Shown: piece after piece, positions 1 to 9,545 of the stretch
Numbering within the stretch: the stretch's first letter is position 1
How the letters are laid out: each line of letters opens with the position of its first letter
Translations under genes and position numbers: made by a program
Source: Acinetobacter wuhouensis
Lineage (GTDB): Bacteria; Pseudomonadota; Gammaproteobacteria; Pseudomonadales; Moraxellaceae
Assembly (NCBI RefSeq): GCF_001696605.3
Contig: NZ_CP031716.1
Coordinates: forward strand, 1,612,001 to 1,676,000
Direction: 5' to 3'
Length of the DNA stretch: 64,000 bases
Notes under the pieces: model-generated
Database searches by the model: none
Seen by the model: only the letters and a program-made list of their open reading frames with translations
Told to the model about the DNA's origin: nothing

Positions 1-476
1 AAGGATTAAATGATTCAAAAAAATTAACGGAAAAAAAACGTGAAAAGTTATTCGTTGAAATAAAAGAAAAAGCTTTGGCATGGTCAATTGCAGAAGCATC
101 TCATCAAGAAATTGATGAAATTAATATTCTTCAAGCATCATTATTGGCTATGCGTCGTGCTGTAGAAGGCTTAAGAATCCCCCCAGAACATGTACTTGTA
201 GATGGAAACAAAGTACCTAAAGGCCTACAAATGAGCTGTGATGCTGTTGTTGGCGGGGATGCATTACACGCAGAAATTAGTGCTGCCAGTATTCTTGCTA
301 AAGTGACTCGTGATCATGAAATGGTGGAATTAGATCAGCAATATCCACAATTTGGTTTTGCTAAACATAAGGGTTATCCAACCAAAGCACACTATGAAGC
401 GATTGCTGAACATGGTGTGATCGACCAGCATCGCCGTAGTTATGGACCTGTAAAGAAGGCATTAGGTATTGAATAA
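1..476 (+). CDS. rnhB: Ribonuclease HII, 3' part (5' end outside window)
   Basis: RNase HII cuts the RNA strand of RNA-DNA hybrids and removes ribonucleotides misincorporated in DNA. The reading frame is open from base 3 and reads [14 protein letters not shown], the conserved segment just after the N-terminal catalytic DEAGRG motif, so only the first part of the gene is missing. An internal TTG at 75 is in frame but is not the start. The visible 157 residues include LVDGNKVP and [15 protein letters not shown], which carry the remaining catalytic aspartates of the family, and a normal C-terminus ([12 protein letters not shown]). A terminator follows within 45 bp. The identification is firm. 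Confidence 0.95.
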   Translation, partial: GLNDSKKLTEKKREKLFVEIKEKALAWSIAEASHQEIDEINILQASLLAMRRAVEGLRIPPEHVLVDGNKVPKGLQMSCDAVVGGDALHAEISAASILAKVTRDHEMVELDQQYPQFGFAKHKGYPTKAHYEAIAEHGVIDQHRRSYGPVKKALGIE

Positions 477-518
477 ATTATTCAATAACACAATTAAAAA
501 CATATAGTTAAAAAATTT

Positions 519-547
519 AAAGCGACCTTTTGAGTCGCTTTATTTTT
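519..547 (+). terminator. Rho-independent terminator after rnhB
   Basis: An 8-bp stem (aaagcgac / gtcgcttt) with a 7-nt loop is followed by an attttt tract. It lies 43 bp past the rnhB stop and just before the end of the convergent csrA gene. Confidence 0.8.
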
Positions 548-564
548 CAAAACAAGATTTAACC

Positions 565-816
565 TTAACGGTTATACGTGTTCTGCGCATTATCATCTTC
601 ATAAGAAGGTTGATAATCTTGATCAATATGTTGCAAATGTTCGTGCATAGCACGTTCATGTTGAATACGTTGATAAATTTCTTCGCGGTGTACAGAAACT
701 TCTTTTGGTGCATTCACACCAATACGAACTTGATTGCCTTTAACACCAAGCACAGTAACACTGACTTGATCCCCAATCATCAAAGTTTCTCCGACACGAC
801 GGGTCAGAATCAGCAT
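565..816 (-). CDS. csrA: Carbon storage regulator CsrA with extended C-terminal tail
   Basis: CsrA is a homodimeric RNA-binding protein that binds GGA motifs in mRNA leaders and controls translation and stability of central-carbon, motility and biofilm messages. Residues 1-60 match the family throughout: [10 protein letters not shown] start, [14 protein letters not shown], and IYQRI. Usual length is 61-65 residues; this one has 83, with an acidic, polar and probably disordered tail from about residue 60 ([12 protein letters not shown], then YEDDNAQN). Such tails are known in Moraxellaceae. It lies downstream of lysC in the usual alaS-lysC-csrA order, with 239 bp and a hairpin between, so it probably also has its own promoter. 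Confidence 0.97.
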   Translation of the reverse strand: MLILTRRVGETLMIGDQVSVTVLGVKGNQVRIGVNAPKEVSVHREEIYQRIQHERAMHEHLQHIDQDYQPSYEDDNAQNTYNR

Positions 817-974
817 GTTTATCTCCTTGCTTAAACGCTAAACCTGCGACAATTTCTAAAATTAGAAAACACAACCTTAAATAGCAAAATAATTCTAACA
901 GAATAATGTGACAAGTTTTTCACTTTTTCATCACTCTGTCGAAAATTTTCTAAAACCTCAAACCTAATATAACA

Positions 975-1013
975 GAGCCACTATAGAAAACACTATAGTG
1001 GCTCAGTTTTTTT
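975..1013. terminator. Hairpin between lysC and csrA
   Basis: A perfect 12-bp inverted repeat (gagccactatag / ctatagtggctc, 975-986 and 993-1004) with a 6-nt loop. The long T-run is on the plus side (1007-1013). On the minus strand, where lysC would need it, the downstream tract is only tgttatatt. It is therefore probably a weak or partial terminator for lysC, or an RNA-stabilising hairpin in the csrA leader. Confidence 0.6.
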
Positions 1014-1055
1014 ATTGGTCAAAATAGCAAATAAATTGCGTTACTTGATCAAATA

Positions 1056-2336
1056 TTATGCACGAACGCTTGATTCACCATGTTCACGGTCTAAACCGAA
1101 AGCAGTGTGAAGCGTACGAACTGCAAGTTCTAAGTAATTTTCTTCAATAATCACAGAAATTTTGATCTCTGAAGTTGAAATCATTAGGATATTGATGCCT
1201 TCATCAGCAAGTGCAGTAAACATTTTACTTGCAACGCCTGCATGTGAACGCATACCTACACCCACGATTGATACTTTAACAATATCATCACGTGTTGCAA
1301 CTTCACGCGCACCAATTGCACGTGCTGTTTCTTCTAAAATCGCTTTAGCTTTTTTCAATTCACCACGATTTACTGTGAATGTGAAGTCGGTTGTACCATC
1401 TTCTTCAACGTTTTGGATAATCATATCCACTTCAACATTTGCAGCACCAATCGGTGACAAAATTTTAGAGGCAATACCTGGTTCATCAGGAACACCTAAA
1501 ATAGTTAATTTTGCTTCGTCACGGTTAAATGCGATACCTGAAATAATAGGATTTTCCATGTTGTCTTCCGCTTCAGTGGTGATTAGTGTTCCGACGTTTT
1601 TCTTAAATTCTTCGTCGAATGCGCCATCATCGTCATTATCAAAACTTGATAATACGCGTAAAGGCACCTGGTATTTTCCTGCAAATTCTACAGAACGAAT
1701 TTGAAGAACTTTTGAACCAAGCGATGCCATTTCAAGCATTTCTTCAAATGAAATGCGATCAACTTTTTTAGCTTTTGGTGCAACACGAGGGTCAGTGGTA
1801 TAAACACCGTCCACATCGGTATAAATCTGACATTCATCCGCTTTCAATGCAGCTGCAAGTGCAACACCTGAAGTATCCGAACCACCACGACCTAAGGTTG
1901 TGGTATTTCCTTCAGCATCAAAACCTTGGAAACCAGCAACGACAATCACACGACCTGCATCCAAGTGCCCAGTCATTACATCTGTGTCGATTGATTCAAT
2001 ACGTGCTTTGGTGTATGAATTGTCGGTTTTAATCCCAACTTGGCGACCAGTAAGTGACTTCGCAGCAACACCAATTGAATTGAGTGCCATTGCTAACATT
2101 GAAATCGTTACCTGTTCACCCGTAGACACCATTTGGTCAAGTTCACGAGGATCAGGGGTTTCGGTAATGGCCTTCGCTAAAGCCAATAAGCGGTTGGTTT
2201 CACCACTCATTGCTGATACAACTACGACAACCTTGTGTCCGTGATCATGCCAACGCTTTACGCGACGAGCAACATTTAAAATGCGCTCAGGAGTACCCAT
2301 AGAGGTACCGCCATATTTTTGAACGATTAATGCCAT
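1056..2336 (-). CDS. lysC: Aspartate kinase
   Basis: Phosphorylates L-aspartate to aspartyl-4-phosphate, the first step towards lysine (and diaminopimelate), threonine and methionine. The 426 residues show the amino-acid kinase domain (KYGGTSMGTPERI at the N-terminus, STGEQVTISMLA, GRGGSDTSGVALAAAL, TDVDGVYTTDPR) and two C-terminal ACT domains (ILGVPDEPGIASKI and SIVGVGMRSHAGVA), which normally bind lysine and/or threonine for feedback control. Length and architecture match the Pseudomonas-type enzyme. It lies 64 bp downstream of alaS and is probably cotranscribed with it. Confidence 0.97.
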   Translation of the reverse strand: MALIVQKYGGTSMGTPERILNVARRVKRWHDHGHKVVVVVSAMSGETNRLLALAKAITETPDPRELDQMVSTGEQVTISMLAMALNSIGVAAKSLTGRQVGIKTDNSYTKARIESIDTDVMTGHLDAGRVIVVAGFQGFDAEGNTTTLGRGGSDTSGVALAAALKADECQIYTDVDGVYTTDPRVAPKAKKVDRISFEEMLEMASLGSKVLQIRSVEFAGKYQVPLRVLSSFDNDDDGAFDEEFKKNVGTLITTEAEDNMENPIISGIAFNRDEAKLTILGVPDEPGIASKILSPIGAANVEVDMIIQNVEEDGTTDFTFTVNRGELKKAKAILEETARAIGAREVATRDDIVKVSIVGVGMRSHAGVASKMFTALADEGINILMISTSEIKISVIIEENYLELAVRTLHTAFGLDREHGESSVRA

Positions 2337-2400
2337 GTTTGTTCCATATAAGCAGTGACTCTAATTGGCATTAGAGTCATTTACACAAAAGGTGAAGTTA

Positions 2401-5079
2401 TTATTTTTGAGCAAGCCAGGCAGTAAGATCTGCCATAACTGGTTCAAACTTCTCGTTTAGTGGCGCGCCACCTTGTGCTAAGTCAGGTTTACCACCACCT
2501 TTACCACCCAGCTCAGTCGCTAAGTGTTTGATGATGTCGCCCGCTTTTAGATTTGCAGTGAAATCTTTCGCTACAGATGCAATCAAGCTGACTTTGTCAG
2601 CGTCAACACCTGCGAGTACGATCACTGCATTGTCTAATTTAGATTTGACACTGTCATGAAGATGGCGAACAGATTTCGCATCCTGACCATGAACAGTGGC
2701 AATAAGTGTCTGGCGACCTGCGATGTCCTGAACTTGACTCATTAGTTCAGATGCTTGGAAATTCGCCAGTTTTTGATTCAATTGTTCAATTTGCTTTTGC
2801 AATTGATGTGCTGTTTCAACAGTTGCTTCAACTTTTTCAACAGTCTGATCTTTTTGTGCTTTTAACAAGTCATTGATGTGAACAATGTCTGCATCAACTT
2901 TTTGTACAGTTTCAAGTGCTTTTGTACCAGTTACTGCTTCGATACGACGTACACCCGCAGCAACACCACCTTCTGAGGTGATTTTGAATAAACCGATATC
3001 ACCTGTACGCTTTACATGGATACCACCACACAATTCGATCGAGAAGTTTTTCTCATCTTTTGTGGTACCCATAGAAAGAACACGTACTTCATCGCCATAC
3101 TTTTCACCGAACAGCATCATTGCGCCTTTTTCTTTGGCAGCGTCGATGTCTAAAAGTTCAGTTGAAACCGCAGTGTTGGCAATCACTTCAGCATTGACAA
3201 TACGTTCAATCTGTTGAATTTGAGCAAATGTCACGGGTTGGTCATTGGCAAAGTCAAAACGTAAAATGTCAGACGCAACCAAAGAACCTTTTTGTTGTAC
3301 ATGTTCGCCTAATACTTGACGTAAAGCCGCATGTAGCAAGTGAGTGGCAGAGTGGTTACGTGCAGTTGCTTCACGGATATCTGCTTTGACAATCGCTTCA
3401 ACCGCTTGAGTTGCTTTTAAGCTACCTACAGTCACGATACCTTGATGAACGAATGCGCCACCTGACTTTTTAGTATCCTGAACTTCGAAAATACCAGTAT
3501 CGTTTTTGAAGATACCTGTGTCACCAATCTGACCACCGCTTTCTGCATAGAAAGGCGTCTGGTTCAATACGATGAGTGCTTCATCACCTTCAACAACTTC
3601 ATCAACCTGTTCGCCATCTTTGTAGATTGCAACAATCTGACCTTGACCTTGGGTTGCATCGTAGCCATCAAACTGAGTTTCACCATCCACTTTGACAATT
3701 GAGTTGTAATCAACAGCGAATTTACCTGCATCGCGGGCACGTTGACGTTGAGCAGCCATTTCAACTTCAAAGCCAGCTTCGTCAATGGTTAAATCACGTT
3801 CACGTGCAATATCAGCGGTTAAATCTGTTGGGAAACCGTAGGTATCATAAAGCTTAAATACTGTTTCGCCAGCAATCACATTGCCTTTTAAGTTCGCCAG
3901 TTCACCTTCAAGCAATTTCAAACCTTGCTCTAAAGTTTTTGCAAACTGTTCTTCTTCACGGATTAATGCAGTTTCAATCACCTGACGACGTTCAGCAAGC
4001 TCTGGATACGCTTCGCCCATCACGTCGATTAAAGGTTGCAACATTTTGTAGAAGAATGTACCTGTTGCGCCCATTTTATTACCATGACGTACAGCACGGC
4101 GGATAATACGACGTAGCACATAACCACGACCTTCATTCGACGGATTCACACCATCCGCAATCAGGAAGCAGCAAGAACGTGCATGGTCAGCAACGACTTT
4201 AAGTGAAGCAGGGTATTCAACAGGGCTGTTGTTTGCTTGTGCAGTTGCAACAGCTTCTGTGGTATCTACGCCGATAATTTCAGCAGCAGATTTTAACAGG
4301 TGCTGGAACAGATCAGTTTCGTAGTTTGAATTTACATGTTGTAAAACCGCAGAAATACGCTCTAAGCCCATACCTGTATCAACAGAAGGTGCAGGAAGAT
4401 TATGCAATACACCATCCGCAGTACGGTTGAACTGCATGAATACGTTGTTCCAAATTTCAATGAAACGGTCGCCATCTTCTTCAGGTGAGCCAGGTAAGCC
4501 ACCCCAGATGTGATCACCGTGGTCAAAGAAAATTTCTGAACATGGACCACAAGGACCTGTATCACCCATCGCCCAGAAGTTATCTGATGCGTATTTTTCG
4601 CCTTTGTTATCACCAATACGGATGATACGGCTTGCATCTAGACCAATTTCTTTGTTCCAGATGTCAAATGCTTCATCATCGGTATGATAAACAGTGGCAT
4701 AGAGTTTATCTTTTGGTAATGCTAACCATTCTTCGCCAGTCAAAAAGTCCCAAGCGAAACGGATTGCATCATGTTTGAAGTAATCACCAAAAGAGAAGTT
4801 ACCCAACATTTCAAAGAAGGTATGGTGACGTGCGGTATAACCGACATTGTCTAAGTCGTTGTGTTTACCACCTGCACGAACACATTTCTGTGAAGTGGTT
4901 GCGCGTACATAGTCACGTTTTTCAAGACCTAAGAAACAGTCTTTGAATTGGTTCATCCCTGCATTGGTGAACAGCAGAGTAGGGTCGTTGGCGGGTACAA
5001 GTGAACTCGACGCGACACGTGTATGTCCTTGCGATTCAAAGTAACGCAAAAATGCTTCACGTATTTCAGCAGTTGTCAT
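2401..5079 (-). CDS. alaS: Alanine--tRNA ligase
   Basis: Charges tRNA-Ala and edits mischarged Ser/Gly. Domains in order: class II catalytic core ([49 protein letters not shown]), the editing domain with zinc-binding [12 protein letters not shown] and [11 protein letters not shown], and the C-Ala domain ending in [14 protein letters not shown]. The ATG at 5079 gives 892 residues and matches the usual N-terminus ([10 protein letters not shown]). However, the only good Shine-Dalgarno (AGGAG, 5105-5109) is 25 nt upstream of that ATG and 10 nt upstream of an in-frame GTG at 5094 (897 residues); an in-frame TTG exists at 5112. The true start is thus 5094 or 5079. It heads the alaS-lysC-csrA cluster. 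Confidence 0.96.
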   Translation of the reverse strand: MTTAEIREAFLRYFESQGHTRVASSSLVPANDPTLLFTNAGMNQFKDCFLGLEKRDYVRATTSQKCVRAGGKHNDLDNVGYTARHHTFFEMLGNFSFGDYFKHDAIRFAWDFLTGEEWLALPKDKLYATVYHTDDEAFDIWNKEIGLDASRIIRIGDNKGEKYASDNFWAMGDTGPCGPCSEIFFDHGDHIWGGLPGSPEEDGDRFIEIWNNVFMQFNRTADGVLHNLPAPSVDTGMGLERISAVLQHVNSNYETDLFQHLLKSAAEIIGVDTTEAVATAQANNSPVEYPASLKVVADHARSCCFLIADGVNPSNEGRGYVLRRIIRRAVRHGNKMGATGTFFYKMLQPLIDVMGEAYPELAERRQVIETALIREEEQFAKTLEQGLKLLEGELANLKGNVIAGETVFKLYDTYGFPTDLTADIARERDLTIDEAGFEVEMAAQRQRARDAGKFAVDYNSIVKVDGETQFDGYDATQGQGQIVAIYKDGEQVDEVVEGDEALIVLNQTPFYAESGGQIGDTGIFKNDTGIFEVQDTKKSGGAFVHQGIVTVGSLKATQAVEAIVKADIREATARNHSATHLLHAALRQVLGEHVQQKGSLVASDILRFDFANDQPVTFAQIQQIERIVNAEVIANTAVSTELLDIDAAKEKGAMMLFGEKYGDEVRVLSMGTTKDEKNFSIELCGGIHVKRTGDIGLFKITSEGGVAAGVRRIEAVTGTKALETVQKVDADIVHINDLLKAQKDQTVEKVEATVETAHQLQKQIEQLNQKLANFQASELMSQVQDIAGRQTLIATVHGQDAKSVRHLHDSVKSKLDNAVIVLAGVDADKVSLIASVAKDFTANLKAGDIIKHLATELGGKGGGKPDLAQGGAPLNEKFEPVMADLTAWLAQK

Positions 5080-5274
5080 AAAACGAGTACTCACAACCAA
5101 GTCACTCCTCAATTTTCTATTGGCTAAAAGTGTGTATCTAAGTCTGATTTTTATGCTTAGTCAACACACGGGCTTAATTTTTAAAAACGCCAAAGTATAA
5201 CGGAAAAACACCATTGTACCAATGGCTTTCAGGCGAATTATGGGTTTTTCTATTGTTTTGTGGAAAGCACAATT

Positions 5275-6078
5275 TTAAATTCTATCGCTTTGCAGAAAAT
5301 TACGTTCATTAAAAATATACCGTTCGCCATTAAACTTTATAATATGTTGACGTTTATATTTATTTTTACTCGTTTTGCAGGTTTTATAATCTGAGCCGTG
5401 GGACGTTTTTGTTTCTTTAATGATGATGTCTTGTAGACCGTGATGTAATTGATCTGAAAGGATCAGTTTTCGATCGACCAAATCCGTTGTTGCATCATGG
5501 CATTGAGAGCGAGATAGCGTTGAGTAGGTATAGCTAGGAAAATGATATAAAATTTGTTGAATTTTTCCAGATACGTTCAATTTAAATAAATTGAGTTCAT
5601 GGTTGCTCCAACTTGGATCACCAAATTTACTTTCACGACTTGTAAGTCCAAATACAGTTGTATTATTTAATGTTGAGGATGCTACATTTTCAAGGCGAAT
5701 TCCTTCAAACTCTAAACCACTAAATGGGAAAAAATTCTTTTGTTCTAGTCTGCTTAATAGCTTCTGATCAGTATCCAAAACAAGAATGGAAAGGTTGTAA
5801 TCTTGATTTTCATTCGAATCTGGACTGTCCTCTGAGATATAAGCAAAGATGAATTGATGATTGGGTGTTGTTTTTATACAGGCATAGTCGTTAAATGAAT
5901 TTACTGGGGTGTTTTGAAGGGCTTCTGGTCGTAATTTAAGTGTATGGCGTTGGTTAATCTGCTTAATTTCTATGGTTGAACACACAGCATATTTTTCAGT
6001 TGCAAAGCTTTGTGTACTCATCATGAGCATGATTACACTCAAAAATAGTGTAAATTTAAATTGTAATGGCATCATCAT
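5275..6078 (-). CDS. Secreted protein of unknown function (paralogue A of three)
   Basis: I do not recognise a named family. The 267-residue product begins with a signal peptide (about residues 1-26, cleavage near SFA-TE). It is clearly related to the products at 6091-6882 and 8595-9401. Shared features in order: an early Cys (AVCS), a second Cys after about 35 residues (YACIK), a beta-rich middle with LNLFKL, a third Cys (SQCHD), then ILSDQLHHGLQDIIIKE, a fourth Cys in CKTSK, and a C-terminal IKFNGERYI. Four conserved cysteines suggest two disulfides and a periplasmic location. It starts 12 bp after the stop of paralogue B, so the two form an operon. Confidence 0.75.
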   Translation of the reverse strand: MMMPLQFKFTLFLSVIMLMMSTQSFATEKYAVCSTIEIKQINQRHTLKLRPEALQNTPVNSFNDYACIKTTPNHQFIFAYISEDSPDSNENQDYNLSILVLDTDQKLLSRLEQKNFFPFSGLEFEGIRLENVASSTLNNTTVFGLTSRESKFGDPSWSNHELNLFKLNVSGKIQQILYHFPSYTYSTLSRSQCHDATTDLVDRKLILSDQLHHGLQDIIIKETKTSHGSDYKTCKTSKNKYKRQHIIKFNGERYIFNERNFLQSDRI

Positions 6079-6090
6079 TGCAACCTATGT

Positions 6091-6882
6091 TTAAAAAGGA
6101 TCTATACCCAGTAAATTGTGATGCTGTAATTTGTATTCTTTGCCATTAAATTTCAAAGTTTGTTGTTGTTTGAACGTATTCCTTTTTACTTTGCATGTAT
6201 TTTCATTGCCAATGATTTGATTTTTTTGTTCTTTTAAAATGATATTTTGTAAACCATTACTTAGTTGATTGCTTAAAACAAAAATGCGTTTTACTTCTGA
6301 GAATGGATTGTCTTGACCACAGCTGGCATTGACGTAGCCGCTATCATCAGTGCCTATACCACTAAAAATTTCTTTAATTGGCTGTTTGGAATCAATTTTA
6401 AATAAAGCCAGATTGTTATGGCGATAAGAAAATCCACCTTCGTGTGAACTACCAGTCTCTACACCAACGACATGCGTATTGGTGAGTGTTGAAAATTTTG
6501 TGGTATGCAATTTCACACCATCATAGCGTTCTGCATCTGTTATGTGACTGCTGGGATCTTTATATCGCTGTAATATTTTATTTGATGATGAATCAATGAG
6601 ATAAAGATTTAAGTCATGTTCCATATCATTATAATCTTGGTATGAAATGGGTTGGCTAATGGCAATCAGTTGGATTTTTTGCTGTTGGTCTAAGTTGATG
6701 CAGCTTTTATATGTTTTTACGTCAGTTTGGTCAAACTTATGCGTCAGTAATTTAAATTTTTGAATGATTTGTTCTTGTTGTTGTTCTGAACAACGCTGAT
6801 AGGTTTCTGCAGCATGGCTTTGCATAGTACACAATAAAGCATTTAAGCCGAGCATCAGGAGTAATGGTAATTTTAAATGCAT
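6091..6882 (-). CDS. Secreted protein of unknown function (paralogue B of three)
   Basis: A 263-residue product related to its neighbours at 5275-6078 and 8595-9401. I chose the ATG at 6882 because a typical signal peptide follows it directly (MHLKLPLLLMLGLNALLC, cleavage near SHA-AE) and GAG lies 8 nt upstream. The longer in-frame start at 6984 would add 34 polar residues before the signal. Conserved family marks: QRCSEQ, KSCINLD, NNLALFKI, ASCGQD, VLSNQLSNGLQNIILKE, CKVKRNTFKQQQ and LKFNGKEYKL. The family motif LSxQLxxGLQxIILKE is nearly identical between A and B. The function is unknown; a periplasmic location is inferred. Confidence 0.72.
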   Translation of the reverse strand: MHLKLPLLLMLGLNALLCTMQSHAAETYQRCSEQQQEQIIQKFKLLTHKFDQTDVKTYKSCINLDQQQKIQLIAISQPISYQDYNDMEHDLNLYLIDSSSNKILQRYKDPSSHITDAERYDGVKLHTTKFSTLTNTHVVGVETGSSHEGGFSYRHNNLALFKIDSKQPIKEIFSGIGTDDSGYVNASCGQDNPFSEVKRIFVLSNQLSNGLQNIILKEQKNQIIGNENTCKVKRNTFKQQQTLKFNGKEYKLQHHNLLGIDPF

Positions 6883-7184
6883 TGTTTGTCTCAATTTAGA
6901 ATGAATAAGGGGAGATCCCCGCAAGATTGTTGTGTTGTAATTTGTATTGCTTTTCATCATTTTTAAGAATTCAGATAATAACATATCTTATAAATGACAA
7001 TCATTGAAGCCAAGATTAGAGACATTGTTTAAAGATCAAAATCATAAAATATAGCTTTGCATTTAAGAACAACTATGCACATAAATATTAGTCAGAATTG
7101 TCAGTTCAGCCATTGTTGAATAAACGCACAGACCATTACTCTCGGTTATCGTCATTTTGATTAAAATAATTTTAAGGAACAAAA

Positions 7185-8489
7185 GTGAACAGTAAAGTAG
7201 AGTTATCTAATAAGCATGGACGCATTGCCATTGTGGATGCGGTGCGTACTCCATTTGCCCGTATTGCAACACACTATAAAGATTTGAATGCGATTGATTT
7301 AGGCGTAATGGTGGTCAATGAACTGATCAAACGCAATAATTTAAATAAAGATGACATCGACCAATTGGTTTTTGGTATGACCGTGATGATTCCAGAAGCG
7401 CCATTTATTGCCCGTGAGATTGCTTTACAGGCGGGACTGGAAAATGTTGATGCATATAGTATTACACGGGCATGTGCGACCAGTTTTCAAACCATCACCA
7501 GTGCGGCTGAAACGATCTTGGCGGGTAATGCAGACATTATCATTGCAGGTGGAACAGACTCGACCAGTAGTGTGCGTTTACCCATGTCTGCAAAATTTTC
7601 TGCAACATTGCGTGATGTCAATTTTGCCAAAACGCTGAAAGATCGTTTGAAATTGCTGTCAGCTTTACGTCCGAGTGATATTTTGCCACAACAACCGTCG
7701 ATTACAGAATATTCTACCCATGAAACTATGGGGCAAAGTTGTGAACAAATGGTGAAAAAATGGGGCATCAGCCGTAGTGAGCAAGATGATCTTGCATTTA
7801 AATCACACTTTAATGCGGACAATGCGTGGAAACAAGGCTATTTAGATCAGCAAGTGCTGACAGCAACTTTAAGTTCAGGCAAAACTTTAAAAGAAGATAA
7901 CCTTGTCCGTCAAAATCCGAAGCGTGAAGCTTATGACAAATTAAAACCTGTTTTTGATCTTTCAGGCAAAGGTACGGTGACAGCAGGTAATGCAAGCCCG
8001 CTGACAGATGGTGCTTCGGCTGTTTTGCTGATGAGTGAAGAAAAAGCCAAAGCTTTAGGTTTTGAACCGATTGGTTATATTCGTTCTTATGCTTTTGCTG
8101 CGAAAACACCTAAAGAAGATTTGTTAATGGGACCTGTGTTGGCAGCGCCAATTGCCTTGGAACGAGCAGGTATTCCACTTGCTGAAATGACACTGATTGA
8201 TATGCATGAGGCTTTTGCAGGTCAGGTTCTATGTAATATTAAAGGTTTAGCCTCAGACAGTTATGCCAAGACAGTATTAAACCGTTCGCATGCGGTGGGC
8301 GAAGTGAATTTTGATCTTCTCAATGTGAATGGTGGTTCAGTTGCTTATGGTCATCCATTTGGGGCAACGGGTGGGCGTGTGATCGGTCAGACCGTACATG
8401 AGCTGAAACGCCGTGGCGGTGGTGTGGCTTTAACCACGGCATGTGCTGCGGGTGGTATTGGTGCTGCGATGGTGTTGGAAGTCGATTAA
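7185..8489 (+). CDS. fadI: 3-ketoacyl-CoA thiolase FadI (acetyl-CoA acyltransferase)
   Basis: Cleaves 3-ketoacyl-CoA with CoA to give acetyl-CoA, the last step of beta-oxidation. At 434 residues it has the length of E. coli FadI (436) and the same blocks: RIAIVDAVRTPFAR, SITRACATSFQ with nucleophile Cys97, EYSTHETMG, IDMHEAFAGQ, GGSVAYGHPFGATGGR with the catalytic His, and TACAAGGIGAAM with the second Cys. The start is GTG at 7185, with AAGGA 6 nt upstream. The usual partner fadJ is not adjacent; genes for secreted unknown proteins flank it on both sides. Assignment to FadI rather than FadA rests on the N-terminal and EYST blocks. Confidence 0.9.
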   Translation: MNSKVELSNKHGRIAIVDAVRTPFARIATHYKDLNAIDLGVMVVNELIKRNNLNKDDIDQLVFGMTVMIPEAPFIAREIALQAGLENVDAYSITRACATSFQTITSAAETILAGNADIIIAGGTDSTSSVRLPMSAKFSATLRDVNFAKTLKDRLKLLSALRPSDILPQQPSITEYSTHETMGQSCEQMVKKWGISRSEQDDLAFKSHFNADNAWKQGYLDQQVLTATLSSGKTLKEDNLVRQNPKREAYDKLKPVFDLSGKGTVTAGNASPLTDGASAVLLMSEEKAKALGFEPIGYIRSYAFAAKTPKEDLLMGPVLAAPIALERAGIPLAEMTLIDMHEAFAGQVLCNIKGLASDSYAKTVLNRSHAVGEVNFDLLNVNGGSVAYGHPFGATGGRVIGQTVHELKRRGGGVALTTACAAGGIGAAMVLEVD

Positions 8490-8521
8490 TACTTCAAATT
8501 GAATTTACGCAGATTGTTAGT

Positions 8522-8549
8522 AACAGAACGGATGCTAATCCGTTCTGTT
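8522..8549. terminator. Hairpin between convergent fadI and paralogue C
   Basis: A perfect 12-bp inverted repeat (aacagaacggat / atccgttctgtt) with a GCTA loop, 33 bp after the fadI stop. There is no T-tract on either strand, so it may be a 3'-end stabiliser or a factor-assisted terminator. Confidence 0.5.
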
Positions 8550-8594
8550 GTCGTAATAGAAAAAATTTAAATCAGAAATTTTCACTTTATTATT

Positions 8595-9401
8595 TTATTC
8601 ATCTTTCAAATCCTCAGAAATGAGAAGTAAATTTTTATTGATTTGGTAGGACTCTCCATTAAATTTTAACAATTGTTGCTGTGTTTGATTGACTCGTTTG
8701 GTTTTACATTTTTCATCGGTATCGACAGACTTTTTAGTTTGTTTGAGTAAAATATCCTCTAATTGATGATTCTGATTATTTTTCAAAATAAAAATACTTT
8801 TTATCTCATCACTGGTACTTTCATCACAATCATACATAGGTCGCCAACTTGATTGGATTTGAGTATTTAGGCTTTTTAAAACCCATTGAATTTTATTGTT
8901 TTTAGCAGTCGAAGTGCTGTAAATAATGCGGAATAAATTGAATTTATCTAAGTCATAGCTGTGCTCACCGATATTGTAGAGATGAGTTTTTAATCCAATT
9001 ACATGTTGTTCAGCTAAGTTTGAGTATGGGACACGATCAAATTTAATTGATGAGAATCGACCGTTTGCTTCTGAAACAAATTGAGGATGCTTATAGCGCA
9101 TCAATAGCCTATGTTTGTGAATATCAATTAAATCAAGATTGATCTGATAATTATCTTGTTTCGCATCTATCATATTGGCTGTTGCAATCAATACTTGTGA
9201 ATCATTGAGTTGAATGCAATCAGCGCGATTTTCAATTTCCTCATGTTTTATCGTTAGATCGGATAAGAGATGGAGTTTTTGAATAAGCTGTAAGCTTTGT
9301 TGCATATCGCAAGAAATATAAATTGGTTTTGCATGAAGTGTAGGGCTTGAGAAAATGATAGAAGCTAAGAAAAGATATAAGACTTGTTTTAAATTCACCA
9401 T
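8595..9401 (-). CDS. Secreted protein of unknown function (paralogue C of three)
   Basis: A 268-residue product with a signal peptide (residues 1-24, cleavage near LHA-KP). It shares the pattern of the proteins at 5275-6078 and 6091-6882: ISCDMQQ, ADCIQL, a central LDKFNLFRI, MYDCDE, IFILKNNQNHQLEDILLKQ, CKTKRVNQTQQQ and LLKFNGESYQINKNLL. Spacing of the four cysteines is preserved. It is on the far side of fadI, so the family was probably duplicated in tandem with fadI either inserted between or kept as an old neighbour. The function is unknown. Confidence 0.72.
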   Translation of the reverse strand: MVNLKQVLYLFLASIIFSSPTLHAKPIYISCDMQQSLQLIQKLHLLSDLTIKHEEIENRADCIQLNDSQVLIATANMIDAKQDNYQINLDLIDIHKHRLLMRYKHPQFVSEANGRFSSIKFDRVPYSNLAEQHVIGLKTHLYNIGEHSYDLDKFNLFRIIYSTSTAKNNKIQWVLKSLNTQIQSSWRPMYDCDESTSDEIKSIFILKNNQNHQLEDILLKQTKKSVDTDEKCKTKRVNQTQQQLLKFNGESYQINKNLLLISEDLKDE

Positions 9402-9545
9402 TTTAAAATTCTCAATTTTATCAAAAGTTGCTGTATTGTTTTTAAGTTGAATATTTCTAATTCATTTTGACAAATATCCTCCCTAAAGCCAAGAAATCCG
9501 ATAACATAAGCATGAAATCCCTTGTTTCAACTTTAAGGATCAACG

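Noticed and set aside
6992..7008. A Fur-box-like aaatgacaatcattgaa upstream of the secreted-protein operon
   Set aside because: It matches only part of the 19-bp consensus and no iron-related gene is adjacent, so it was not listed as a site.
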